In this document: one piece after another, positions 42,739 to 52,553 of the stretch
Position numbering within the stretch: position 1 is the stretch's first letter
How the letters are laid out: every line of letters starts with the position of its first letter
DNA from: Thiogranum sp963752745
GTDB lineage: Bacteria; Pseudomonadota; Gammaproteobacteria; DSM-19610
NCBI GenBank assembly: GCA_963752745.1
Contig: CAVWAK010000030.1
Span: forward strand, 12,475-76,474
Reading direction: 5' to 3'
Length of the DNA stretch: 64,000 bases
Translations under genes and position numbers: made by a program
The notes under the pieces: model-generated
Database searches by the model: none
What the model was told of the DNA's origin: nothing
The model's input: the letters and a program-made list of their open reading frames with translations, nothing else

Positions 42739-44136
42739 ATGAACAATAAACTAATAGCCATTATGATAAGTGCGAGCCTGGCAATGCCAATGCAATCCAG
42801 CCTGGCGCAACCCGTTGATAAAACCAATACGCTGCCTGACGCAAAGCCGGGGCAATGTTACGCCAAGGTCATGGTGCCGGCAAAATACGAAACCAAGGAG
42901 GATAAGGTCCTGGTGCGTGAAGCCGCACAGAAGATCGACACCATCCCTGCCAAATATGAGTGGGCGGAAAAGACGGTAACCATCCAGGCAGCGCATACCA
43001 AGCTGGTGCCTGAAGCCGCGAAATTTAAAAAGGTTGTCGAGAAAATCGAAACCAGCCCGGCGATGAATATCTGGGTCACGAGTTTTGACAAGAATGCCAA
43101 ACCGGCCAGTCCGGGTATGCTGACCGCTGCAAAAGTCCTGGGTGTTAAAATCGAGGAAGCGTTGCCGGGCATGTGTTTCAAGGAATACTACACGCCGACA
43201 CAGTTCAAGACCGAGATTCAGGACATTGTGGTTAAGGATGCCTCTGAAGAAGTTGCCAGCATTCCAGCCGAATATGAAACCATCGCAGAGCAGGTCATGA
43301 TCAAGGAAGCCTCGAAGAAGATTATCGAGGTGCCGGCTACCTATGAAACGGTTTCGGAGAAGGTGCTGATTGAAGCGGCAAAAACGGTCTGGAAGAAAGG
43401 TAAAGGACCGATAGAGAAGATCGATAATACTACCGGTGAGATTATGTGCCTGGTGGAGATTCCGGCGAAGTACAAGACGGTGAAGAAACAGGTCGTTAAA
43501 ACAGCTGCCACTACCAAGGAAGTTGAGGTGCCGGCCGTGTACAAGACCGTTAAGGTACGCAAGTTGATTACGCCCGAACAGGAAAAACGCACCAAGGTAC
43601 CTGCCAGTTATAAGGAGATTACCAAGCGTAAGAAAATTGCCGATGCCCGCTTCGCCTGGCATGGAGCCCACGAAACAACCAAACCGGAAGGCACCCCGAC
43701 CGGGCTGCAAATCTGTCTGAAGGAAATCCCTGCCAAGTACCAGACAGTCACCAAGCTGGTGGTTAGCAAGCCGGCAGGATTTGCCAAACAACCACTGCCT
43801 GCAGGGACTGAAGTCGTCAAGGTGCGCAAGCTGGTCGCTAACGCGACTGAAAAGCGTAGTGCGATTCCTGCAGAGTACAAAAATGTCGTGAAACGCGCCA
43901 AGGTGAGCGGTGAAAGCCTGGAATGGCAGCAGGTACTGTGTGAAACCAATATGACCAAGGATATCGCGATCCGCGTGCAGCAGGCACTTAAAGACGCCGG
44001 TTACAATATCGGAGTGGTCGACGGGATTCCGGGTGGCGCGACGATGCGCGCAGTAGATGACTACCAGCGTAGCAAGGGGTTGCCGACCGGTGGCCTGACG
44101 ATTCGCACTCTGGAATCGCTGGGTGTTGGAATGTAG
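42739..44136 (+). CDS. Secreted repeat protein with C-terminal peptidoglycan-binding domain
   Basis: The protein has 465 residues. A signal peptide covers about residues 1-23. Repeats of the form (I/V)PAxYxTVxxxV (for example VPAKYETKEDKV, IPAKYKTVKKQVV) occur in about four modules. Each module starts with a single Cys (GQCYAKV, GMCFKEY, IMCLVEI, QICLKEI). The last 60 residues (IRVQQALKDAGYNIGVVDG) are a PGB_1 peptidoglycan-binding domain. The protein is presumably a periplasmic, wall-attached scaffold. It faces an OmpA-like gene convergently. A strong AAGGAAGGAG site supports the start. Confidence 0.8.
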   Translation: MNNKLIAIMISASLAMPMQSSLAQPVDKTNTLPDAKPGQCYAKVMVPAKYETKEDKVLVREAAQKIDTIPAKYEWAEKTVTIQAAHTKLVPEAAKFKKVVEKIETSPAMNIWVTSFDKNAKPASPGMLTAAKVLGVKIEEALPGMCFKEYYTPTQFKTEIQDIVVKDASEEVASIPAEYETIAEQVMIKEASKKIIEVPATYETVSEKVLIEAAKTVWKKGKGPIEKIDNTTGEIMCLVEIPAKYKTVKKQVVKTAATTKEVEVPAVYKTVKVRKLITPEQEKRTKVPASYKEITKRKKIADARFAWHGAHETTKPEGTPTGLQICLKEIPAKYQTVTKLVVSKPAGFAKQPLPAGTEVVKVRKLVANATEKRSAIPAEYKNVVKRAKVSGESLEWQQVLCETNMTKDIAIRVQQALKDAGYNIGVVDGIPGGATMRAVDDYQRSKGLPTGGLTIRTLESLGVGM

Positions 44137-44156
44137 CTCACAGCATCAGGTTGTTC

Positions 44157-44181
44157 AGGGGTACAGGGATGTGCCCCTTTG
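44157..44181 (+). terminator. Hairpin after the peptidoglycan-binding repeat gene
   Basis: AGGGGTACA (44157-44165) pairs with TGTGCCCCT (44170-44178) on a GGGA loop, with one G-U pair, and is followed by TT. The T-run is short, so termination is probable rather than certain. Confidence 0.5.
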
Positions 44182-44216
44182 CGCCACTAAACCTGTATAG
44201 CCGCTGCTCAGGTTGG

Positions 44217-44375
44217 TCAACGATCACGTTTGCCCGGTCCCTGCAGATAAAGTATCCGGGCTGCAATGAAGGCCGCCAGGACAAACAGTCCGATGGGGTA
44301 GGGGATCACGCCAAGCAAGAATCCCAGCAGCGTCGCAAGCAGCAGGCCTGACAGTGTTATAAGAACCGGATCCAT
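44217..44375 (-). CDS. Small membrane protein (52 residues)
   Basis: The frame reads MDPVLITLSGLLLATLLGFL and continues with a second hydrophobic stretch (IGLFVLAAFIAARILY) and a basic end (GPGKRDR). Two short membrane helices are predicted. There is no strong Shine-Dalgarno sequence. Hydrophobic, coherent composition and a clean stop support a real gene, but no family was recognised. Confidence 0.45.
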   Translation of the reverse strand: MDPVLITLSGLLLATLLGFLLGVIPYPIGLFVLAAFIAARILYLQGPGKRDR

Positions 44376-44553
44376 GGCTATTGTGACAAACGCTGGCGCT
44401 ATTGGTTGCCCAGCTATCTGTTCCAGTGTTCTAGATGAAGTTTCACAAAAGTTTGCAGTTTCATTTTGCGCGGGTAGTTAAGATTCAATTAATGTTTTTA
44501 AATGCTAATAGACCTGTTTCGCTATACAGGGAATGTTTTCGGAGGGGAATATC

Positions 44554-44652
44554 ATGTTTCTAGACGTTTTTACTTTGGCGGGATTCTTTGGTGCATTCGT
44601 ATTCCTGTGCATACTGCTGTACTTCTGCAAGACGCAGGGCTGTGGTGCCTGA
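44554..44652 (+). CDS. Very small membrane protein (32 residues)
   Basis: The frame reads MFLDVFTLAGFFGAFVFLCI and ends with CKTQGCGA. GGAGGGG (44541-44547) precedes the ATG by six bases, an excellent ribosome-binding site. A single membrane helix and three cysteines near the end are visible. Function unknown. The strength of the site makes translation likely. Confidence 0.6.
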   Translation: MFLDVFTLAGFFGAFVFLCILLYFCKTQGCGA

Positions 44653-44673
44653 TCACGCGACTGCCGTTTACTA

Positions 44674-46998
44674 TTATTGCAGGCGGCGCAATTCAACCCG
44701 CCGGTTCATCCGCAGACCTTCTTTCGTTGTGTTATCCGCAATGGGCCGTTGACCACCATAGCCGCCGGCACCGATATGATTGGGATTCACGCCTTGCGCA
44801 ACCATGTAATCCCTGACAGCTTCAGCGCGTTTAAGGGATAACCACTGGTTGTAGGCCGGGTCGCCCTGCGCATCGGTATGACCGGCAACCTCGAGGCGAA
44901 GGTCGGGCTGCTGGCTGAGTATGTCAGCCACACGGTCGAGAATATGTTGTGCCTCAGGGGTGAGTTCATGCGAGTCGTAAAGGAAGTTCACACCTTGCAG
45001 ATTGATCGCGACGCCATCTGCGCAGCCGGTTGCGTCCACGGTGATGCCTTGCCTGGTCTCGCCGCACAGGTCAGTGCGGTCGGGGATACTGTCGCCGTCG
45101 CTGTCCGCTTCTGTGGTTTGCAGTGCGGCGATTTCAATGGCGGCTACCTCGAGTTTTTCATCGGTTTCAGGCGCGGCGGTAGAAGGAATTTCCATCACAG
45201 CAGCCTCTGATTCTGCCTGTCGAAGTGTGTTTACTTCTGATTGAGCACTCGTCAAGGCAATCCGGGCCTGGGTCAGTTCCTCGCTGCGGGCGGTGAGGTC
45301 TGCCTGCAGCTTGTCGCGTTCGGCAGTCACAGCGGCAAGCACCTGCTCTGATTGATCGGCAGCCAGGGTGAGTTCCTCGCTGCGGGCGGTGAGGTCTGCC
45401 TGCAGCTTATCGCGTTCGGCAGTCACGGCGGCAAGCGCCGGCTTTGATTGATCGGCAGCCAGGGCGGCCTGTGCCTGGGTGAGTTCCTCGCTGCGGGCGG
45501 TGAGGTCTGCCTGCAGCTTGTCGCGTTCGGCAGTCACAGCGGCAAGCACCTGCTCTGATTGATCGGCAGCCAGGGCGGCCTGTGCCTGGGTGAGTTCCTC
45601 GCTGCGGGCGGTGAGGTCTGCCTGCAGCTTGTCGCGTTCGGCAGTCACAGCGGCAAGCACCTGCTCTGATTGATCGGCAGCCAGGGCTGAGTTCCTCGCT
45701 GCGGGCGGTGAGGTCTGCCTGCAGCTTGTCGCGTTCGGCAGTCACAGCGGCAAGCACCTGCTCTGATTGATCGGCAGCCAGGGCGGCCTGTGCCTGGGTG
45801 AGTTCCTCGCTGCGGGCGGTGAGGTCTGCCTGCAGCTTGTCGCGTTCGGCAGTCACAGCGGCAAGCACCTGCTCTGATTGATCGGCAGCCAGGGCGAGTT
45901 CCTCGCTGCGGGCGTTGAGGTCTGCCTGCAGCTTATCGCGTTCGGCAGTCACAGCGGCAAGCACCTGCTCTGATTGATCGGCAGCCAGGGCGGCCTGTGC
46001 CTGGGTGAGTTCCTCGCTGCGGGCGGTGAGGTCTGCCTGCAGCTTATCGCGTTCGGCAGTCACAGCGGCAAGCACCTGCTCTGATTGATCGGCAGCCAGG
46101 GCGGCCTGTGCCTGGGTAGTTCCTCGCTGCGGGCGGTGAGGTCTGCCTGCAGCTTATCGCGTTCGGCAATCACACTGGCGAGCTTCTGTTCCACATCCCG
46201 CAGTGCAGTTTGGCGATCATCCAGTTGGGCTTGAAGTTCCGTCCGCTCGATCTTCAAGGCATCGGCCTGCGCCCCGAAGTCGCTGAGTTGCTGACTGGAA
46301 CTGCTGGCCTCGGATTGTGCCTGCTTCAGGGTCTGCGTGATGGTCTGCAGTTCAGCCCGCAAGGTCGCCAGCTGCTCGTCACGGTTGGCAATATCATCGC
46401 GTAGCTGGTTACGCTCTGCTGTCAGCTCATGGGCTTGTTTCTGATTGTCTGTGGTCTGCTGGCGATTTTGTTCCAGTGCCGCGGTGGTAGAGTCTAATTC
46501 TGCGGTCAGTTCGGTAATGCGTGCCTGCATGGCTTGTTGTTCGCTGGTGATGGCCGCCACTTTCTCGTTAAGCGTAATTTCTGCTTCAAGCCTGTCCTGA
46601 AGTATGACGCGTAACTGTTCCAGGGTTGCACGGACCTTGCCCAGCTCCGTGTTTTTCGCTGTCAATTGCTCCTGCGTGTGTTTAAGTTCAGCGCTGAGGG
46701 GGTTTACCGAGGTCGCCGGTGCAGCCCGGTATTGTCCACGTGGCGGATAGGCGGGTGGCAACTGACCGTAACCCTGCGGGGGTGCAGGCCAGTATGACTG
46801 TTGCTGCCAGGGTTGCGCGTAGCCGCGAGCGTTGTGAGGCGGTGGCGGCGGATACCAGCCCGGTGCAGGACCGTTACTGTATGCAGGTGTGTTCCCGGCA
46901 GGCCCGCCCGGCGTTATTTCATTCGACCAGGCGCTTTCTGCCGCGATAGCCGTCAGCGCGGCGGTAACGTGCGCGGCAAAAGATGATACTTTCTTCAT
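44674..46998 (-). CDS. OmpA-like protein with tandem coiled-coil repeats, carrying two frameshifts
   Basis: The gene spans 775 codons if read through (2325 bases). The start is a signal peptide, then a Pro/Tyr/Gly-rich region, then coiled coil. Nine tandem units of the type VTAERDKLQADLTARSEEL follow, then a calcium-binding-like DSDGDSIPDRTDLC linker and a C-terminal OmpA peptidoglycan-binding domain (NFLYDSHELTPEAQ to LRMNRRVELR). A single-base deletion near 46117 and a single-base insertion near 45688 shift the frame and restore it. In the first frame there is a stop at 46060, so full-length product needs both to be errors or recoding. It is convergent with a small protein at 44554. Confidence 0.75.
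45277..46120 (-). repeat. Nine tandem repeats of 111 or 96 bases in the OmpA-like gene
   Basis: The marker TTCCTCGCTGCGG starts at 45277, 45373, 45484, 45595, 45692, 45803, 45899, 46010 and 46120. The spacings are 96, 111, 111, 97, 111, 96, 111 and 110 bases. The normal units are 111 (37 codons) and 96 (32 codons). The 97 and 110 units carry a one-base insertion and a one-base deletion. Confidence 0.9.
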
Positions 46999-47236
46999 TA
47001 CATGCTCCGGCTAGCCGTGAGGAACGCTGGGCGCTGCTGTCTTTCGACGGCCCAACTCCTAAGGTTATAGTAGCTAATCGTACCACTGCCGCTGCTCAGA
47101 ACGAATGCAAATGTGCTTTAGATCCGGAAATAACCGGGTTCCTGTTCTACTTGCCCTGGCAGCGGGGCTGGAACATAGTCTTATCAGGCCAGCACAAACC
47201 GAAATGAAATTATGAGAATTAACTGGAACTTTGCCC

Positions 47237-48625
47237 ATGCACATTGAATTCTACGGCGCGACCAGCGGTATTACCGGTTCCTGTCATATCCTGCGAGCCA
47301 ATGGCCACCTGGTGCTGCTGGACTGCGGCCTTATCCAGGGGCGTCGTGAGGAGGAGGCCAGAAATCGGGAGCCATTTCCATTTTCACCGGGTGACATCAG
47401 TGCTGTGGTGCTGAGTCATGGGCATATCGATCATTCGGGCCGGCTGCCGTTACTGGTGAAGCAGGGGTACCAGGGGCCAATCTATACACAGAATGCAACG
47501 GGTGCCCTGTGTGAAATTCTGCTGGAGGATTCTGCCTCGTTGCAGAGGCGCGATGCCGATTACGAGAACAAGTGGCGCAAGCGCAAGAACAAACCGCTGA
47601 TCGAGCCACTGTATAGCATTGAGGATGCCCGCAATGCGCTGGCGAATATCGTCGGCATGCGCTATCGCGAGAAAAAAGAAATTCTGCCAGGTATCAGCAT
47701 ACGCTTCCAGGATGCCGGGCATATCCTGGGCTCAAGCAGTGTGGAAGTGTGGCTGAATGAAAACGGTGTGCAACGCAAGATCGTATTCAGCGGTGACCTG
47801 GGGCAGTATGACTCGCCGATTCTGAATGATCCTGCTGTCATCGAGGAGGCCGACCATGTGCTGATCGAAAGCACCTATGGCAACCGACGCCACCGCGACC
47901 GGCAGATGACCATAGATGAAATCGGCGAAATTATCAGTTCCGCCAGTCACCAGCATGGCAACCTGCTGATTCCCGCCTTTTCGATAGGGCGCAGCCAGGA
48001 GATTCTGTACTTCCTCGGCAAGCATTACGATGAATGGGAACTGGATCGCTGGGAAGTATTTCTCGACAGCCCGATGGCGATCAAGGCCAGCAAGGTCTAC
48101 TGGGACTACCCGCACCTGTACGACGAGGAGGCGACACGCCTGCGGCGTAACATGAATGAAATGCCACCCTTCAAGGCTCTGCACCTGACGTCCAGTGTGG
48201 AGGACTCGATGGCGATCAACAATATCAGGAGCGGCGCCATTATCATCGCCGGCAGCGGCATGTGCAATGGCGGTCGCATTGTTCACCACCTCAAACGCAA
48301 CATTGCCCGCGAAGGCACGCATATCATGATTGTCGGTTACCAGGCCTATGGCACGCTGGGACGCCGGCTGGTGGACGGCGAGGAGCAGGTAAAGATACAC
48401 GGTGATTTCTATCCGGTGCGCGCGCAGGTGCATACCGTCGGTGGTTTATCCGCGCATGCCGACGTCGATGACCTCAGCCGCTGGATCAGTCATTTCAGGA
48501 ATGACCCGGCAGTGCATGTGGTGCATGGCGAAGCGCAGTCCAAGCAGGATTTCCGTGACCGGCTGGAAGGCGAGCTGGGGTTCAGGGCCGATGTCCCGGA
48601 GCAAGGTCAGGAACTCGAATTGTGA
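47237..48625 (+). CDS. Beta-CASP metallo-beta-lactamase RNase (CPSF-like)
   Basis: The protein has 462 residues. The metal site is SHGHIDHSG (HxHxDH), the beta-CASP signatures include ESTYGNRRHRDR, and the C-terminal motif is VHVVHGEAQSKQDF. It resembles prokaryotic RNA-processing nucleases of the CPSF73/YSH1 group. It probably cuts or trims RNA in the cytoplasm. The start at ATG 47237 matches the family N-terminus (MHIEFYGATSG). Confidence 0.92.
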   Translation: MHIEFYGATSGITGSCHILRANGHLVLLDCGLIQGRREEEARNREPFPFSPGDISAVVLSHGHIDHSGRLPLLVKQGYQGPIYTQNATGALCEILLEDSASLQRRDADYENKWRKRKNKPLIEPLYSIEDARNALANIVGMRYREKKEILPGISIRFQDAGHILGSSSVEVWLNENGVQRKIVFSGDLGQYDSPILNDPAVIEEADHVLIESTYGNRRHRDRQMTIDEIGEIISSASHQHGNLLIPAFSIGRSQEILYFLGKHYDEWELDRWEVFLDSPMAIKASKVYWDYPHLYDEEATRLRRNMNEMPPFKALHLTSSVEDSMAINNIRSGAIIIAGSGMCNGGRIVHHLKRNIAREGTHIMIVGYQAYGTLGRRLVDGEEQVKIHGDFYPVRAQVHTVGGLSAHADVDDLSRWISHFRNDPAVHVVHGEAQSKQDFRDRLEGELGFRADVPEQGQELEL

Positions 48626-48709
48626 TCTTTATAAATATATATAAAACATAAAGATAAAGAATATATCTACAGTGCTTTCACCTGTAATGGTGCGCTGATA
48701 CGATAGGCC

Positions 48710-48976
48710 ATGAGTGATACATTACGCATCGATCATCAGCCTCGGCAGTTACGCTTTGTGGCATTAGTAGACGGCCAGGAGGCTCTGCTCGAGTATCAGC
48801 TGTTGCCTCGAAGCGGTATCGATTTTACCTATACGTTTGTACCGGAATCGCTGCGCGGACATGGCGTCGCAGAGAAGCTGGTACGCACTGGCCTGGCGTG
48901 GGCGCGAGAACAGGGCTATACCATAGAGGCAAGTTGCTGGTATGTGCGCCGGTTTCTGAGCAGCCGTGGTCAGTAA
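48710..48976 (+). CDS. Small GNAT-type N-acetyltransferase (YjdJ-like)
   Basis: The protein has 88 residues. It has the short GNAT form with LLEYQLLPRSGIDFTYTFVP and the acetyl-CoA loop RGHGVAEKLVRTGLAWA, then CWYVRRFL. This belongs to the YjdJ/G N-acyltransferase-like group of less than 100 residues. Substrate unknown. Confidence 0.85.
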   Translation: MSDTLRIDHQPRQLRFVALVDGQEALLEYQLLPRSGIDFTYTFVPESLRGHGVAEKLVRTGLAWAREQGYTIEASCWYVRRFLSSRGQ

Positions 48977-49167
48977 ACTGCTGCACTGCCACCAGTCGAA
49001 ATGATGTGCTGTCAATCTGGCCCTTCATGGCAGTGGCTCTTTATAAATTCCGTGATATGCCGATAACTGATGAGCGCCAAAAAAACGCTCTGAGACAACA
49101 GCTTATTGGCTCGGGGCACAGGCTGTAAATCAACAGAAGAGCTTCGTGAAATCGAGGTGGTGGTTTG

Positions 49168-52100
49168 ATGCGGTATGTTGCCCTGCTTTTATTGTTCTCT
49201 ATCTCGGCAGAAGTTTTCCCGGGAAGCCGTGCTCAGGTTTTTGTGTTGCATTCGTACAGCCAGGAATATCCCTGGACCAGGGACCAGCACGAGGGTTTTA
49301 TCCAAACGCTGATGTCCGGGTTGTCCCAGCCGCCTGTTATTAGTACAGAGTACCTGGATACCAAGCGCAGGCAGTTCGATCAGGCTTATGCGGAAAAGTT
49401 TTCCGCCTATCTTGAATATAAATACGCAAATTATCGCCCGGACCTGGTTTACGTTACTGACGATAATGCGCTCCGCTTTGCGCTCTCGAGTCTGGAAGAA
49501 ATATTTCCGGGGGTGCCGGTCATATTTTCAGGCGTCAACGACTACGCTGTGCAGAAAGACATTACCCCGTCACGGGTGACCGGTGTTTTTGAAAAAAAGG
49601 AAATCAGCGCCAATATAGAACTGCTGGAAAGTATGGCGCGAGACGTCAAGGATATTGTTGTGGTTGGTGACGCCTCCGGTACTTACCTGGCAATAGAGCA
49701 GGATATAAAGGAGGCGCTGCAATATCATCCTAAAATCAACGCTACTTATATAGCCGAAAAGAATATCGATCAGCTGGTTGCGCTTTTGCAGCAACGGCGC
49801 GAACAGTATCTTTTCCTGACAACGCTGGGTGAGATGAGTGACGCTTCAGGACAAACGCTGGCGCTCGCCGAAACAATAAGACAAATCGCCGCCGCCGGTG
49901 ATTTTATTATTCTCAGTATGGAAGATGCGTACTTGTTCCCCGGTGTTCTTGGGGGCTTCGTTACCAGTGGAAAACAACAGGGAAACACGGCGGGTAGCAT
50001 GGCTTTATCCTGCCTCTCCGGCGATGATCTGGATCGAATTGAAGCGGTGGAGAAAAGTCCTAACGAGTATATTTTTGACCAGGCTGAGTTATCAAGACAT
50101 GGCCTCAAATTACCTCAGGACGTTGCCGACGTCGCGACTATCCTCAACCAGCCGACGACCTTCTATGAACGCAACCGGAGCCTTGTGCTCGGAACCATGG
50201 TAGGCCTCCTCGCGCTCATTTTTCTGTTAATGGCTGGTTTCCTGATCCTGTTGTCAATAAAAAACCGCCAGATCCAGAAAAAGAAAAACAAGATATCCGA
50301 ACAGGCTGATGCGTTGCGCAAGGCGAAAAACAGCCTGACCACCGCGCAGCAGGTTGCCCACCTGGGGAGCTGGGAGAGGGATATTTCGACAAATGCCGTT
50401 ACCTGGTCCGACGAGGTCTTCAGGATATTCGGCGAACAGCCACGGAGCTTTCGGCCAACCCTTGAGATTTATCTCTCCTACCTGACGCCTGAAGATCATG
50501 CAAAGACTGAAGCGGTAATTGCTGATGCCATCGAGAATAAAAATACTTTTGAAGTCGAGCTGAAGATAACCCGGAAGGATGGCTCGGTCCGTTATGTTCG
50601 GGAAATGGGCTATGTGAACTTCAGTGAAAGCGGCAAGCCGACCAATATTGTTGGCACGGTACTGGATATCACCAATATCAAAAATGCCGAGCAGCAAGAG
50701 AAGCAGCGATTTGAACAGGTCGAGCGGTTCCAGGATGCACTACTGGAATGGTCAAGAGTTGACTACAAGAACATTGAAGAGGCGCTGCAGCGGGCAACAG
50801 AAATCTCGTCCCGGACTCTGAATGTCGATCGCGTCAGTATCTGGCTTTACAACGACGATCGTTCAGCTATCAAGTGCGAAATACTCTATCTTGCTTCCTC
50901 CGGAGAATATGCATCCGGCATGGAGCTGAGTAAAAGGGAATTCCCTCGATACTTCGAGGCTTTGCAGGAAGGCAAGCTGATGGCGATCACTGATGCCATG
51001 AACGATGTTCGCACCAGTGAATTCACCCAGACATATCTTGAACCCCTGGGTATTGTTTCCATGCTGGATGCGCCAATTTTCTATCATGGGAATGTTATCG
51101 GTGTCGTCTGTCACGAGCAGGTTGGGGTTCAGAGAGGCTGGTCACCACAGGATCGGGAGTTTTCGTCTGCGATAAGCAAAACGGTCTCGCTGTCGCTGGA
51201 AGTGGAAAAGCGCAAGGGGATCGAGGAACAGCTGGAGCATCAGGCCTATCATGACGAGCTGACCAACTTGCCTAACCGAAGTCTGTTTCTTGACAGGCTT
51301 GATCAGGCCATAAAGCAGGCGCACCGGGCGAATAACAAACTGGCTGTTCTGTTTCTTGATCTGGATAACTTCAAAGAGATTAACGACAGCCTCGGACATG
51401 CTACTGGCGACCAGGTGCTTGTTTATATTGCCAACAAGCTGCGCGACAACCTGCGTGAAGTCGACACCATTGCCAGGCTGGGTGGCGACGAATTTACATT
51501 GATCATAAACAGTATTGAAGATGTACAGCCGATAAACAATCTCGTGGAACATCTGGTTGATGTCCTGCAGGACTCGATGGTTATAGGTGATAACGAACTT
51601 TATATCACCAGTAGTATTGGTATCAGCGTATATCCTGATGATGGTGAGACGTCCCATGATTTGCTGCGTAATGCAGATGCAGCGATGTATAAGGCGAAAG
51701 ATGAAGGCAGGAACAGTTACCAGTTTTACACACAGGATATGACCGAACGCGCGTTTCAACGGGTTCTGATGGAAGCAAACCTGCGCCGCGCACTGGAGAA
51801 CGAAGAGTTCGTTGTATATTACCAGCCGCAATACGATGTAGAGCAGCATGCGTTGGTGGGGGTGGAAGCCCTGTTGCGCTGGGAGCATCCGGAAATGGGG
51901 ATGGTTTCTCCCGCGCAGTTTATTCCGATGGCGGAGGAGACGGGGCTGATTGTCCCGATTGACCGATGGGTAATGCGAACGGCCATGGCGCAAGTCAGTG
52001 AGTGGTATCGGGAAGGACTTGAGCCGGGCAAGCTTGCGCTTAATCTCGCGGTTAAACAGTTGTATCAGGCCGATCTGCTGGAGATGATCGGGTTGACCCT

Positions 52101-52542
52101 GAGGGATACGGGTTTCAGACCGCAATGGCTTGCGCTCGAGATTACCGAAGGGGAGATCATGAAGAAGCCCGACAGGGCGATAGACCTGTTGCAGCGCATC
52201 AGTGACCTGGGTATCGAGATTGCTATCGACGATTTTGGAACCGGATATTCCTCATTGAGTTACCTGAAACGCCTTCCGGTCGACAAGCTGAAAATCGACC
52301 AGTCTTTCGTGCGCGATATACCGGGTGACGAGGAAGATGAAGCAATTGTGCTGGCGGTAATCGCCCTGGCCCGGAGTATGGGCCTGGATATTATTGCAGA
52401 AGGCGTGGAAACCGAGCAGCAGCAGGCCTTTCTGTTGCAGAAAGGCTGTGCCCAGATCCAGGGCTATCTCCATGGGCGCCCAATGACTGCGGAGGTAATG
52501 CGTACGTTGTTGAATGGTAAAAGCGAAGCAGCCAATGCGTGA
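49168..52542 (+). CDS. Binding-domain/PAS/GAF/GGDEF/EAL c-di-GMP sensor protein
   Basis: The protein has 1124 residues. A signal peptide is followed by an ABC_sub_bind-like periplasmic domain (about 24-305, with VFVLHSYSQEYPWTRDQHEG), a membrane helix near 325-352, coiled coil, PAS at about 392-505, GAF at about 535-690, GGDEF at about 700-860 and EAL at about 872-1115. The cyclase motif is ARLGGDEF with RxxD (REVD) present, so product inhibition is likely. EAL keeps EAL, ITEGEI, DDFGTGYSSL and EGVET. The same periplasmic domain occurs as a separate lipoprotein next to a GGDEF-EAL gene at 4444. ATG 49168 is preceded by GAGGTGG. Confidence 0.93.
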   Translation: MRYVALLLLFSISAEVFPGSRAQVFVLHSYSQEYPWTRDQHEGFIQTLMSGLSQPPVISTEYLDTKRRQFDQAYAEKFSAYLEYKYANYRPDLVYVTDDNALRFALSSLEEIFPGVPVIFSGVNDYAVQKDITPSRVTGVFEKKEISANIELLESMARDVKDIVVVGDASGTYLAIEQDIKEALQYHPKINATYIAEKNIDQLVALLQQRREQYLFLTTLGEMSDASGQTLALAETIRQIAAAGDFIILSMEDAYLFPGVLGGFVTSGKQQGNTAGSMALSCLSGDDLDRIEAVEKSPNEYIFDQAELSRHGLKLPQDVADVATILNQPTTFYERNRSLVLGTMVGLLALIFLLMAGFLILLSIKNRQIQKKKNKISEQADALRKAKNSLTTAQQVAHLGSWERDISTNAVTWSDEVFRIFGEQPRSFRPTLEIYLSYLTPEDHAKTEAVIADAIENKNTFEVELKITRKDGSVRYVREMGYVNFSESGKPTNIVGTVLDITNIKNAEQQEKQRFEQVERFQDALLEWSRVDYKNIEEALQRATEISSRTLNVDRVSIWLYNDDRSAIKCEILYLASSGEYASGMELSKREFPRYFEALQEGKLMAITDAMNDVRTSEFTQTYLEPLGIVSMLDAPIFYHGNVIGVVCHEQVGVQRGWSPQDREFSSAISKTVSLSLEVEKRKGIEEQLEHQAYHDELTNLPNRSLFLDRLDQAIKQAHRANNKLAVLFLDLDNFKEINDSLGHATGDQVLVYIANKLRDNLREVDTIARLGGDEFTLIINSIEDVQPINNLVEHLVDVLQDSMVIGDNELYITSSIGISVYPDDGETSHDLLRNADAAMYKAKDEGRNSYQFYTQDMTERAFQRVLMEANLRRALENEEFVVYYQPQYDVEQHALVGVEALLRWEHPEMGMVSPAQFIPMAEETGLIVPIDRWVMRTAMAQVSEWYREGLEPGKLALNLAVKQLYQADLLEMIGLTLRDTGFRPQWLALEITEGEIMKKPDRAIDLLQRISDLGIEIAIDDFGTGYSSLSYLKRLPVDKLKIDQSFVRDIPGDEEDEAIVLAVIALARSMGLDIIAEGVETEQQQAFLLQKGCAQIQGYLHGRPMTAEVMRTLLNGKSEAANA

Positions 52543-52553
52543 ATCCTGCCAAC

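Noticed and set aside
45277..46120. CRISPR-like array
   Set aside because: The repeats are 96 or 111 bases with no variable spacers, and lie in frame inside a coding gene.
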